A stretch of DNA of 64,000 bases, from positions 1 to 64,000 of the forward strand of contig CAZZCG010000022.1 in assembly GCA_964653145.1 (NCBI GenBank). Reading direction: 5' to 3'. Origin of the DNA: Pseudocalidococcus sp964653145 (GTDB lineage Bacteria > Cyanobacteriota > Cyanobacteriia > Thermosynechococcales > Thermosynechococcaceae). Positions 35,166 to 43,690 of this stretch are shown in pieces. The notes under the pieces are model-generated. The model did not search any database. It saw only the letters and a list, made by a program, of their open reading frames with translations, and had not been told where the DNA came from. The position numbers were made by a program, and so were the translations under genes. Position 1 is the first letter of the stretch; the number at the start of each line of letters is the position of its first letter.

Positions 35166-36893
35166 TTACGGGGCCTGGTTTGTGGGCGTGGGTTCTTCTG
35201 GAGGACTAAGTTCACCCAGGCGGCCGATGGATAGGGGTGTTTTTGGAAAATCCGCTTGGGTGAGTTTTTTAATCAACTGGACTGAGGCAAAGTTGTTATC
35301 TAACTGGGGAATGCCGTCATTATTCAAACGAACTGGAATCACCTTGCCGCCAACAAATTTACCTGTGGCATCCAACTCAGCTTCGAGAATCAGGGATTTA
35401 CCCAAATTTCCGGCGGTGGCGAAGGTTTTATACCCAAGAAAATTCCCCAGGGAATAGGCAATTAAGCGACCATTATAAAGTTCTAAAGCCCGCGGCACAT
35501 GGGGGCCGTGACCTAGAATTAAATCTGCCCCAGCATCCACCATGGCTCGGGAAAATTGGACGATATTGCCGCGGTTTTCGCCATAAAAGTATTCCACTTG
35601 ATTCCGAGTGCGTACTGCATCCGACCCTTCTGCCCCAGCATGGAAGGAAATCACCACCACATCGGCATTTTGGCTGGCCCGTTTCACCAGAGCTTGCCCA
35701 CCTTTAATATCCTGCACCATGTTCTGTCCGTGGTAAGTGGCAAACCCAATCCAGGCCGTGGTGATTCCGTTGGCGTTAATGTAAATGATTTGGTCTTTGT
35801 CCCCGACTGCCTTCATCCCCGCTTTTTCGATGCTGGCCATGGTTTCCCGAAAGCCTTTTTCGTTGAAATCGTAGCTGTGGTTATTGGCAATGTTGAGAAT
35901 ATTAAAGCCCGCGGCCTGGAAGATTTTGGCGTACTCCGGTGGTGAGCGAAAGGCAAAAACCAGGCCGCGACTCGTATCTTTAAATGGGTGCGGATGATTG
36001 GTGAGGGTACTTTCATAGTTGCCAAAGAGAATGTCGGCTCCCTGGAGGTAGGGCTTGATTTTAGCTAGGAGACTTTGGGGATCTGGAGGCTTACGCACCG
36101 ATGGATAATTTGTTCCTGGTACCATGTCCCCGACCGCTTTAATCCGGATCGTTTGTTGCACCGGAATTGGGGCTGTTTCTGGCGTCGGTGAGTCACTGGT
36201 GGATGGAATGGAGGGATTTGGACTGGTCGTGGCCTGGTTTTCAGGGCTTGCATTGAGATCAAACGTTGCCCAATTGGGTAAGTCCGCCAGTCCTCCCGGG
36301 ACAACATTTTGCACATACCAAACCCAGGCCAGGACAAGGGAGGTGCCCAAGCCCAACAGGAGTAGCCCAGGACGAGAGCGTCGAAGAACCGGAGAAGCTG
36401 GCTCGGGGACTAGGGGTAAATGGGCGGAGGTTAAGGGGGGGGATGGGGCAGTTGCGGCAATGGTTGGGGCCTGGGGGGGTGTACTCGCAGGTCGTGGTGC
36501 CGAAGTTGGGGCTTGAATGGCGGCTAAAGCAGGGGGTTGGGCCGTGACCGCTGGGGTAATTCCTGAAGTATCTCGGGGATGATTGGGGAGGGTTGCCTTT
36601 AATTCCAGGGTACGGGTCCATTCCGGCCATTCATCCCCTAGGAGTCGCCCGTGGAGGCGCACATTTAAAATTCCATCGGGGTCAAGCTTCTGAAGCCCTT
36701 TGAGAATATATTGCAAGCAGGATTCTTGGGGCAAGGACTTAGCCGCCTCCAGCATGATTTGCAAGCAACTGCCTCGGCGCCGAGCTAACACATGAATTCC
36801 CCGAGGATGTAGGCTGCGGTTAATGAGTGTGGCAATGGCAGTGGGTTCACCTTGACGGGCATCTTGCCAAATTTCTGCGAGGGTTGCCTGCAT
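35166..36893 (-). CDS. CapA-family (PGA_cap) metallophosphatase-like protein
   Basis: A 575-residue protein. Residues 1-95 are a cytoplasmic domain (MQATLAEIWQDARQGEPTAI), then a Pro/Ala/Thr-rich linker, then one membrane helix near 175-193 (LLLLGLGTSLVLAWVWY). The PGA_cap calcineurin-like domain lies outside, with GDMVPGTNYPS, FGNYEST, NIANNHSYDFNEKG, SFHAGAEG and GHGPHVPRALELY. Such domains occur in poly-gamma-glutamate capsule protein CapA and in many bacteria that make no capsule. No capB/capC is nearby, so a capsule role is not supported. The N-terminal cytoplasmic domain is an unusual addition. Confidence 0.87.
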   Translation of the reverse strand: MQATLAEIWQDARQGEPTAIATLINRSLHPRGIHVLARRRGSCLQIMLEAAKSLPQESCLQYILKGLQKLDPDGILNVRLHGRLLGDEWPEWTRTLELKATLPNHPRDTSGITPAVTAQPPALAAIQAPTSAPRPASTPPQAPTIAATAPSPPLTSAHLPLVPEPASPVLRRSRPGLLLLGLGTSLVLAWVWYVQNVVPGGLADLPNWATFDLNASPENQATTSPNPSIPSTSDSPTPETAPIPVQQTIRIKAVGDMVPGTNYPSVRKPPDPQSLLAKIKPYLQGADILFGNYESTLTNHPHPFKDTSRGLVFAFRSPPEYAKIFQAAGFNILNIANNHSYDFNEKGFRETMASIEKAGMKAVGDKDQIIYINANGITTAWIGFATYHGQNMVQDIKGGQALVKRASQNADVVVISFHAGAEGSDAVRTRNQVEYFYGENRGNIVQFSRAMVDAGADLILGHGPHVPRALELYNGRLIAYSLGNFLGYKTFATAGNLGKSLILEAELDATGKFVGGKVIPVRLNNDGIPQLDNNFASVQLIKKLTQADFPKTPLSIGRLGELSPPEEPTPTNQAP

Positions 36894-37060
36894 GGGGTTG
36901 TCCTACGGGGCCTGGGAATCAAAAAAGCAATCAATCTCTCAAAAGTTATGTTAACGAGATCAAATTTTCTTGTCGCGATAGAAGTGACAGTGCTTAAATT
37001 GGAGCAAATTGGGCATCAGACTTTAGAATTGTCAATGACGTTTGCCGTTCGGGGTAATCT

Positions 37061-40000
37061 ATGACATCGCTACTGGACGTTCCCAATCAAGAGCGACGGG
37101 AGGAAACCGCTTCGGATCGAATTTTACGGAAGCGTCTACACCTGATTGAAACGGTCTTAGCGGAAGTCCTGACGGCGGAGTCTGGGCAAGAACTGGTGCA
37201 ACTTCTCCGGCAACTTGGGGCTTTATCCTCGGAAGAAGGGCGCGTGGAAGCAGACATCCAGGCCGACTGTTTAAAAGTGATTGAATCCTTGGAACTGAAT
37301 CAGGCCATTCGTGCAGCCCGTGCATTCAACATTTATTTTCAATTAATCAACATTATCGAGCAGCACTACGAGCAAGAGCAAAACCGCCAGCGCACCGTGG
37401 TTGAGACCTCCCCCATGCGGGCCCTAAGTTCCGATCATTTATCCGGGGTCAGTGGTGAGTCCTTTCCAGTCCAGAGTAGTTCTGCCGATGTCCGCAGCGG
37501 CCCCAGTGAACGCCTTGAGCATAGTCTTTATGAAATTGTCCCCCAGGCCCAGCCCCAGGGTAAGCTCTCTTGGCTTTTTCCCCGGCTTAAAGCTCTGAAT
37601 GTTCCACCTCAGCACATCCAACGACTCATTGATCAACTGGACATTAAGCTGGTTTTCACGGCCCACCCCACAGAGATTGTTCGGCAAACGATTCGGGATA
37701 AGCAGCGGCGGGTGGCGCGGATTTTAGAGCAACTAGATCAACTGGAGATGGTGGGGGCTATTGTTACAACCGATGCGGAAGAACTCACAGCTCAACTGAC
37801 GGAAGAAATTCGCCTTTGGTGGCGGACTGATGAACTGCACCAATTTAAGCCAGAGGTTCTTGATGAGGTGGAATACAGCCTGCACTACTTTAAAGAGGTC
37901 TTGTTTGATGCCATTCCCCAACTCTATCGTCGCTTTGCCAAAACCCTGCACCAAACCTTTCCGCAACTGAAACCACCCCGCTATAACTTCTGTAAATTTG
38001 GCTCCTGGGTGGGCTCGGATCGGGATGGAAACCCATCGGTCTTACCGGAAGTAACCTGGCAGACTGCTTGCTACCAACGAAATTTGGTTCTCGAAAAATA
38101 TATTGCTTCGATTGAGCGATTAACGAATCTCCTGAGCTTGTCGCTGCATTGGTGCGATGTCTTGCCGGAACTCCTAGAATCCCTAGAGCAGGATCAACAA
38201 CAACTGCCGGACATTTACCAACAACATTCGGTGCGGTTTCGCCAAGAACCCTATCGTCTGAAATTGGCCTATGTGCTCAAGCGGCTACAAAATACCCGTC
38301 AACGGAATCAACAAATCCAGGCCAACTGTGCCCCTTCCGCCGCCGCTGATGCCCTCAATAATGGTCAGTTCTATGCCACGGGTGCCGATTTCTTAGCGGA
38401 ACTGAATCTCATTCAACGGAATCTCTCCGCCACGGGCCTGGATTGCCGGGAATTGGATGATCTGATCTGCCAGGTGGAGATTTTTGGCTTTAATTTAGCA
38501 ATTTTGGATATTCGCCAAGAAAGCACCTGCCACGCCGATACCATCGCTGAAATTACGGAATACCTCCAAGTTCTCCCCTGTGGTTACACTGAGCTTTCGG
38601 AGTCGGAACGAACCCATTGGTTAGCCACGGAACTCTCCACCCGCCGCCCCCTGATTCCCTCAGAATTACCCTTTACTGAGCGGACAAAGGAGATTATCGA
38701 AACCCTGCGGATGGTGAAGCGACTGCAACAGGAGTTTGGCCCGGACATCTGCACCACCTACATCATTTCCATGAGCCACGAAGCCAGTGATTTACTGGAG
38801 GTGTTGCTCTTAGCCAAAGAAGCGGGGTTATACGATCCGGCCACGGGTAAAAGTACGCTCCATGTGGTACCCCTGTTTGAAACCGTAGAGGATTTAAAGC
38901 ACGCCCCCCATGTTTTAACCCAACTGTTTGAACTGCCCTTCTATAAACCCTATCTCGGCAGTAATGATTGTCCAGGCCTCCAGGAAGTGATGTTGGGCTA
39001 TTCCGACAGTAATAAGGATTCTGGGTTCCTCAGTAGTAATTGGGAGATTTACAAGGCCCAACAGTCTCTGCAAAAAACCGCCGAATCCTACGGCTTCCAA
39101 CTGCGGATTTTCCACGGTCGGGGGGGGTCAGTGGGCCGGGGGGGTGGCCCAGCCTATGCGGCAATTTTGGCTCAACCGGGTCAGACGATTAACGGTCGCA
39201 TCAAGATTACAGAACAGGGAGAAGTTCTGGCCTCCAAATATTCACTGCCGGATTTAGCCCTCTATAACTTGGAAACCATCACCACCGCTGTGATCCAGGC
39301 CAGCCTCTTGCGGACGAGCATTGACGAGATTGAACCTTGGCACGAAATTATGGAGGAGTTGGCCAGTCGCTCCCGCCAGTGTTACCGGAATTTGATATAT
39401 GAGCGACCGGAATTTATTGACTTTTTCCATCAAGTCACTCCCATTGAAGAAATTAGCCAACTGCAAATCAGTTCTCGGCCGACTCGACGCGGCGGTAAGA
39501 AAAATTTAGCGAGTCTCCGGGCCATTCCCTGGGTCTTTAGTTGGACACAATCCCGATTTCTCCTCCCGGCCTGGTATGGAGTTGGGACGGCAATTAAGGA
39601 ATTCATTGACGAAAAACCGGCCGAGCATCTTTCCCTGTTGCGCTATTTCTACTACAAATGGCCCTTTTTCCGGATGGTGATTTCCAAAGCCGAGATGACT
39701 CTAGCCAAGGTGGATTTAGAGATTGCCCACCATTACGTTGAAGAGTTGAGTCAACCCCAGGATCGAGGAACCTTTGAAGCCCTCTTTGCCCAGATTGCTG
39801 AGGAATATCATCGCACCTCGGAATTAATTTTGACGATTACTGGGCATCAACGTTTACTGGATGGGGATTTACCCCTGCAACGCTCGGTGCATTTACGCAA
39901 CAGCACGATTGTCCCCTTGGGCGTTTTACAAGTCTCCCTGCTTAAACGACTACGGCAACACAACAGCACTACCACTTCTGGGGCCATTTTGCGGTCACGG

Positions 40001-40078
40001 TATAGTCGCAGTGAATTACTCCGTGGGGCGTTGTTGACGATTAATGGGATTGCGGCGGGGATGCGAAATACCGGTTGA
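37061..40078 (+). CDS. ppc: phosphoenolpyruvate carboxylase
   Basis: A 1005-residue anaplerotic enzyme fixing bicarbonate onto PEP to give oxaloacetate. It contains the catalytic-histidine motif VFTAHPTEIVRQT near residue 205, LGYSDSNKDSGF (K and R region) near 645, the glycine-rich FHGRGGSVGRGGGP near 685, and the conserved C-terminal RNTG. The length is typical of cyanobacterial PEPC, with an N-terminal extension and no plant-type phosphorylation site. It appears intact and is convergent with the sulfurtransferase gene. Confidence 0.97.
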   Translation: MTSLLDVPNQERREETASDRILRKRLHLIETVLAEVLTAESGQELVQLLRQLGALSSEEGRVEADIQADCLKVIESLELNQAIRAARAFNIYFQLINIIEQHYEQEQNRQRTVVETSPMRALSSDHLSGVSGESFPVQSSSADVRSGPSERLEHSLYEIVPQAQPQGKLSWLFPRLKALNVPPQHIQRLIDQLDIKLVFTAHPTEIVRQTIRDKQRRVARILEQLDQLEMVGAIVTTDAEELTAQLTEEIRLWWRTDELHQFKPEVLDEVEYSLHYFKEVLFDAIPQLYRRFAKTLHQTFPQLKPPRYNFCKFGSWVGSDRDGNPSVLPEVTWQTACYQRNLVLEKYIASIERLTNLLSLSLHWCDVLPELLESLEQDQQQLPDIYQQHSVRFRQEPYRLKLAYVLKRLQNTRQRNQQIQANCAPSAAADALNNGQFYATGADFLAELNLIQRNLSATGLDCRELDDLICQVEIFGFNLAILDIRQESTCHADTIAEITEYLQVLPCGYTELSESERTHWLATELSTRRPLIPSELPFTERTKEIIETLRMVKRLQQEFGPDICTTYIISMSHEASDLLEVLLLAKEAGLYDPATGKSTLHVVPLFETVEDLKHAPHVLTQLFELPFYKPYLGSNDCPGLQEVMLGYSDSNKDSGFLSSNWEIYKAQQSLQKTAESYGFQLRIFHGRGGSVGRGGGPAYAAILAQPGQTINGRIKITEQGEVLASKYSLPDLALYNLETITTAVIQASLLRTSIDEIEPWHEIMEELASRSRQCYRNLIYERPEFIDFFHQVTPIEEISQLQISSRPTRRGGKKNLASLRAIPWVFSWTQSRFLLPAWYGVGTAIKEFIDEKPAEHLSLLRYFYYKWPFFRMVISKAEMTLAKVDLEIAHHYVEELSQPQDRGTFEALFAQIAEEYHRTSELILTITGHQRLLDGDLPLQRSVHLRNSTIVPLGVLQVSLLKRLRQHNSTTTSGAILRSRYSRSELLRGALLTINGIAAGMRNTG

Positions 40079-40115
40079 TGCGGGTTCCAGTTACTGGGGT
40101 TAAATCCAGCTATGG

Positions 40116-40964
40116 CTAGGGGCCTGGCGGGACTTGGTAACTGCACCAATCGCTCCAACTCCCGGCGTAGAGTTTGGCCCCAGGCCGGCCAGCTATTTCT
40201 AACCCTAATAAATTCACACAGGCCGTGACCCCAGAACCGCAGTACACTACAACGTCCGCTGTTTGTCCGAGGGATTGCCAATGGGCCTGGAGTTCCGTAA
40301 GAGATTTGAGTCGGCCCTCAGTGGTGGTGATTTCTTGCCAGGGATAATTAACTGCGCCCGGAATATGGCCCGCAATGGGATCAATTGGTTCAAACTCGCC
40401 TCGGTAACGGCCTGGTTCACGAGAATCAATCAGGATTTTGTTGGGAGTAGCGGGCCAATCTTTCACGGCTTCATAGTCCACGATCCAATTGGCCTGGGGT
40501 CGGGGTCGAAATGTTCCGGGCTGGCCTGGGGGAATTTCAGCTGTAATCGGGAGCCCAGCTTGTTTGTAGGCTTGATATCCCCCATCTAAAACTGCAACCT
40601 GTTCATGGCCCAACCAACGCAATAACCACCACAATCGAGCCGCAAAGGCCTGGCGGGAATCATCATAGACCACAACAAAGGAATTCGAGGTAATGCCCAA
40701 CTGGTTGAGTTTCGTGGCCAATGTTTCCGGATCAGGTAAAGGATGTCGGCCGCCATGTTGTTGGACTGGACTGGATAAATCCCGATTGAGATGTAAATAA
40801 TAGGCCCCAGGAATATGATCTTGCTGATATTGAGTCTCTCCCAGGCCTGTATCCGCCAAGGAAAAGCGACAATCCACGATGACCAGGCCGGGTGTGCCTA
40901 AATGCTCCCTTAACCAATGCACAGAAACCGCAGCAGATGTTGGCCAATTCATAGGACAGTTCAA
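40116..40964 (-). CDS. tandem-rhodanese sulfurtransferase
   Basis: A 282-residue protein of two rhodanese domains, as in thiosulfate or 3-mercaptopyruvate sulfurtransferases. The N-terminal domain (VIVDCRFSL, HIPGAYYLHLNRDLS) is inactive and lacks the loop cysteine. The C-terminal domain has ILIDSREPGRY, HIPGAVNYPW and the active loop VVYCGSGVTA, whose CGSGVTA form favours 3-mercaptopyruvate as sulfur donor by family precedent. The start ATG at 40964 has a second Met four codons on. It follows the membrane-protein gene by 27 bases on the same strand, so the two may be cotranscribed. Confidence 0.92.
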   Translation of the reverse strand: MNCPMNWPTSAAVSVHWLREHLGTPGLVIVDCRFSLADTGLGETQYQQDHIPGAYYLHLNRDLSSPVQQHGGRHPLPDPETLATKLNQLGITSNSFVVVYDDSRQAFAARLWWLLRWLGHEQVAVLDGGYQAYKQAGLPITAEIPPGQPGTFRPRPQANWIVDYEAVKDWPATPNKILIDSREPGRYRGEFEPIDPIAGHIPGAVNYPWQEITTTEGRLKSLTELQAHWQSLGQTADVVVYCGSGVTACVNLLGLEIAGRPGAKLYAGSWSDWCSYQVPPGP

Positions 40965-40991
40965 ATCATGGGACTGCTCAACAGAAAACCC

Positions 40992-42215
40992 TCAAGCCGT
41001 TGTGGAATTGCTCTGTTTCGGATATGCAGCGTTAGCCATAACCGTTAATCCCGCCAATAATAACCAGCCGAGCGCATTGATCACAACCTGATAGTAGGTC
41101 ACATCCAGCAGACCATAGGCAACGGTACCCAAAAATCCCAAACCTATGCCCAACTGCCAACCCCGGTTGTGATTGCCTGCTTCCCAACTGCCTGCCGCTA
41201 GACTGGGCCAGACCAACCCAAAAATTAACCCACTGAAGCCCAAGGCAAAGGGAATCCCGCTTTCTACCGCCAGAGTTAACCAGTAATTGTGTAAATGGGC
41301 TAAATCCGGATAATTGGGACTAATGGCTAGGGGTGGATAAATTTCCTTAAAGTTTCCCAGGCCCCACCCCCACACCGGCCGTTCCTGCATGAGTTGCCAA
41401 CCCAAAGGCCAGAGGCGAAACCGAGGATCCTGGGTAATTTCTGGCCGACCTGCCACATTGCCTAAGCCGCCGATCACTGCCACCAGCCCCGCCACAGCAA
41501 ACAAGAGGATCAAGCCCAAAAATCGCCGTTGCCAAATGATCCCTAAACAGACCAGTTGCAAAAATAGAACGCCCCAACCTGTCCGGGAAGCCGTTGATAT
41601 CAGAGCGCAAACATTCAACCCCAGGCCCAGGTAGATCATGGCCGGATGGATTCTAAAGATACCAACAGGAGTCGGATAGGGGAGCGGTTTAATCGCAGAT
41701 TGCCAGGCCAGGCCAAGACCCAAGCCAATCGTCACCACCAAGTAACAGGCCAAAAAATTCGGATGCCCAAACCACAACGCCACCCGATCTTGATACAGAC
41801 TCAAGGTTGCCCCGATCCCACCCCAGTCCCCATAGTTTGGCCAGCCCCAGTGCAGGTTCGCGTTTTTGAGTACCCATTCGCTAATGGCCAGAAGACTTAA
41901 GGGGAACGACCCAAAAACTAAATCCTGGAGTAAGGTTGGCAAAATCTCGGAGTGTTTCTGGAGAACAACCTGAACCCCTAAGAAGAAAAAGAAAAACGGG
42001 AGAAAATGCACCAACTGCAAAAATGCTTCACCTCGATTCACCGCCAGACTAGAACTAATGATCAGCCAAATGCTCAGTCCCAAGAAAACCAGGCCCAGCC
42101 CCCCCACCCGCCCCCGACAGTGCCACCACCCCTGCACCGCCACGATCAAAAATCCCAGCAGACTCACTAGGCTCAGGTAGGGTAAGAGTAAACAACTCCA
42201 ACGCAAAATTCGCAA
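40992..42215 (-). CDS. O-antigen ligase/polymerase-like membrane protein
   Basis: A 407-residue protein with about ten membrane helices. It carries the Wzy_C/O-antigen ligase signature: an extracytoplasmic loop region with LISTASRTGWGVLFL, then RLWPLGWQLMQERPVWGWGLGNF and AHLHNYWLTLAVESGIP. Enzymes of this group transfer or polymerise lipid-linked glycans at the outer face of the membrane. The cyanobacterial IctB proteins, once proposed as bicarbonate transporters, belong to the same superfamily. No polysaccharide genes surround it. The substrate is unknown. Confidence 0.82.
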   Translation of the reverse strand: MRILRWSCLLLPYLSLVSLLGFLIVAVQGWWHCRGRVGGLGLVFLGLSIWLIISSSLAVNRGEAFLQLVHFLPFFFFFLGVQVVLQKHSEILPTLLQDLVFGSFPLSLLAISEWVLKNANLHWGWPNYGDWGGIGATLSLYQDRVALWFGHPNFLACYLVVTIGLGLGLAWQSAIKPLPYPTPVGIFRIHPAMIYLGLGLNVCALISTASRTGWGVLFLQLVCLGIIWQRRFLGLILLFAVAGLVAVIGGLGNVAGRPEITQDPRFRLWPLGWQLMQERPVWGWGLGNFKEIYPPLAISPNYPDLAHLHNYWLTLAVESGIPFALGFSGLIFGLVWPSLAAGSWEAGNHNRGWQLGIGLGFLGTVAYGLLDVTYYQVVINALGWLLLAGLTVMANAAYPKQSNSTTA

Positions 42216-42246
42216 TGTTTCAGTCTCCCCTAAAAAAACTTCAGCA

Positions 42247-42589
42247 TTATGAATTTCCCGGCGGAATAAACGACTGAAGTTCCTGAATTAAAGCCGGGAT
42301 TTCAGTTTGAACAACATTCCACACGATATGCAAATTGAGATCATCATATTGGTGAACTAACCGATTCCGCATCCCCTTCATTTCTCTCCAGGAGACGTTG
42401 GGCAATGACGACCGAGTTCGATCCGAAAGGCGTTTTGCTGCCTCAGCCATAACCAACAATCGTCGAATCACCGCATCCTGAAGCTGTGAGATTACGGAGA
42501 AATTCATCCTTAGTCACACCAGATGTCTAGCTCAGAATTAGCTCAGCCGATTGCCAGATATCCAGCAGAAATTCCGCATCCCGTTGCAT
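42247..42589 (-). pseudogene. hepT: decayed hepT toxin gene (HEPN domain)
   Basis: Reading from ATG 42589 gives MQRDAEFLLDIWQSAELILS, then TAG as codon 21 (42527-42529), then TSGVTKDEFLRNL, typical of the HepT N-terminus. One extra base near 42490 then shifts the frame. The rest, from QLQDAVIRRLL to the end, is open and includes the HEPN active motif RNRLVHQY (RX4HXY). A full-length toxin would thus need both a stop read-through and a frame correction. The 86-codon frame from ATG 42507 alone keeps the active motif but lacks the first helix. The gene overlaps the 3' end of the MNT antitoxin gene. Confidence 0.75.
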
Positions 42590-42893
42590 AGATTACCTGT
42601 GCTGAAGAAAGAATTTCATGACGACGTAAGTAGTTCTGACTCATCTCAATCCCTTCACGGGTAATTAAGTCCACCTCCCGCGCAAACATGGCTTTGAGTT
42701 CAGATTCCATTTCATCTAAGGTACAAAAGGTGGGGGATGCTTCAGGAGTAGATTTCACCATCACATCAATATCACTTTCGGGGCCAAAGTTTGGAGTCAG
42801 TACCGAGCCAAAAAGGGCAAATTCAGCAACCAGCCACTTTTGACAAAAATCAGTAATGGCTGTCATCGGTAGCTCAACGGCTGGGACGTTCAT
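42543..42893 (-). CDS. mntA: MNT-type nucleotidyltransferase antitoxin
   Basis: A 116-residue minimal nucleotidyltransferase. The active site is GS at residues 29-30 and DID at 41-43 (ALFGS...ESDIDVMV), as in MntA proteins that AMPylate HepT tyrosine to silence the RNase. A Glu/Asp-rich second half (FAREVDLITREGIEMSQNYLRRHEIL) follows the family pattern. The last dozen residues (GCGISAGYLAIG) run into the hepT reading frame and look non-native, as if the original stop near 42585 had been lost. With hepT broken, it may be dispensable or retain only the transferase activity. Confidence 0.85.
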   Translation of the reverse strand: MNVPAVELPMTAITDFCQKWLVAEFALFGSVLTPNFGPESDIDVMVKSTPEASPTFCTLDEMESELKAMFAREVDLITREGIEMSQNYLRRHEILSSAQVIYATGCGISAGYLAIG

Positions 42894-43021
42894 TTGTCAA
42901 TCCACTCCCAATTTCTTAATCATCCCAAGTTGAAATTGCCCAATCCACCTCAGAATACTTTGATAGTATCCCAAGCAACCCCATCGCTTTCCCAGTTAGG
43001 CAGAAATGAACGGACATAAGC

Positions 43022-43636
43022 ATGACTCAGGCCAATGAACCCAATCAAATTAATCTCTTTTCCCGTAAGCAACTCCAAGATGTTAGAGGTACCTACCAAG
43101 TTCAGCCAGGCCTGGGGTTAACTGTCGCGCAAATCATGGCCTGGCAAACCAAAATTCATCAGTACCAACAAAGCCTAAGGAACCAGGCCCCGCCCAGCCA
43201 AATCTCTCTTTTTGCCGCCCCTGAACCACCAACAGCCTCCCTCAACCCAGAGCCAGACACCTTGGTTCAAACTTTAAATCCCTTTCAACTCCGGCAACAA
43301 AACACTGAATTTTGGCGCTGGCAACCGATTACCCCTGGCCAACCTGCTCTTTATTTTGTCATTGACTACCAATGGCCCCTGCTGCTCTATGTCGGCGAAA
43401 CCTTGAATGATCAACAACGCTGGCAAGGAGAACATGGCTGCAAACACTATCTGCAAAACTATGTCTCGGCATTACGGGCGGCCCAGCTAGCGGTTTCAGT
43501 GGGAATTGGCTTTTGGCCTGGGGCTGCCTCAGATCGTAAAGCCCGACAAGCCCAAGAGCGCGTCCTAATTCTGCACTGGCGATCCCCGTTTAACAAGGAA
43601 AACTGGAGCTATTGGCAAACCCCCTTTATTAGCTGA
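43022..43636 (+). CDS. GIY-YIG nuclease-superfamily protein
   Basis: A 204-residue protein. The first 95 residues are Gln/Pro-rich with two copies of an (Q)INLF/ISLF motif near 8-12 and 62-66. The C-terminal part resembles a GIY-YIG domain: ALYFVIDYQWPLLLYVGET, then HYLQNY, ending ERVLILHWRSPFNKENW, where the Glu and Asn positions match the catalytic and metal-binding elements. I believe it is found in many cyanobacteria, but the biological role (repair or restriction) is not known to me. It is a single gene, divergent from the MNT/HepT pair. Confidence 0.75.
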   Translation: MTQANEPNQINLFSRKQLQDVRGTYQVQPGLGLTVAQIMAWQTKIHQYQQSLRNQAPPSQISLFAAPEPPTASLNPEPDTLVQTLNPFQLRQQNTEFWRWQPITPGQPALYFVIDYQWPLLLYVGETLNDQQRWQGEHGCKHYLQNYVSALRAAQLAVSVGIGFWPGAASDRKARQAQERVLILHWRSPFNKENWSYWQTPFIS

Positions 43637-43690
43637 GGTGAGACTCCAAGCAGTTCTGCCTCCAAAACAGTTTTTAAAACACGGATTGCC

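Noticed and set aside
35166..36893. CapA-like gene as evidence of a poly-gamma-glutamate capsule locus
   Set aside because: No capB/capC-type genes are nearby, and CapA-like proteins are common in bacteria without such capsules.
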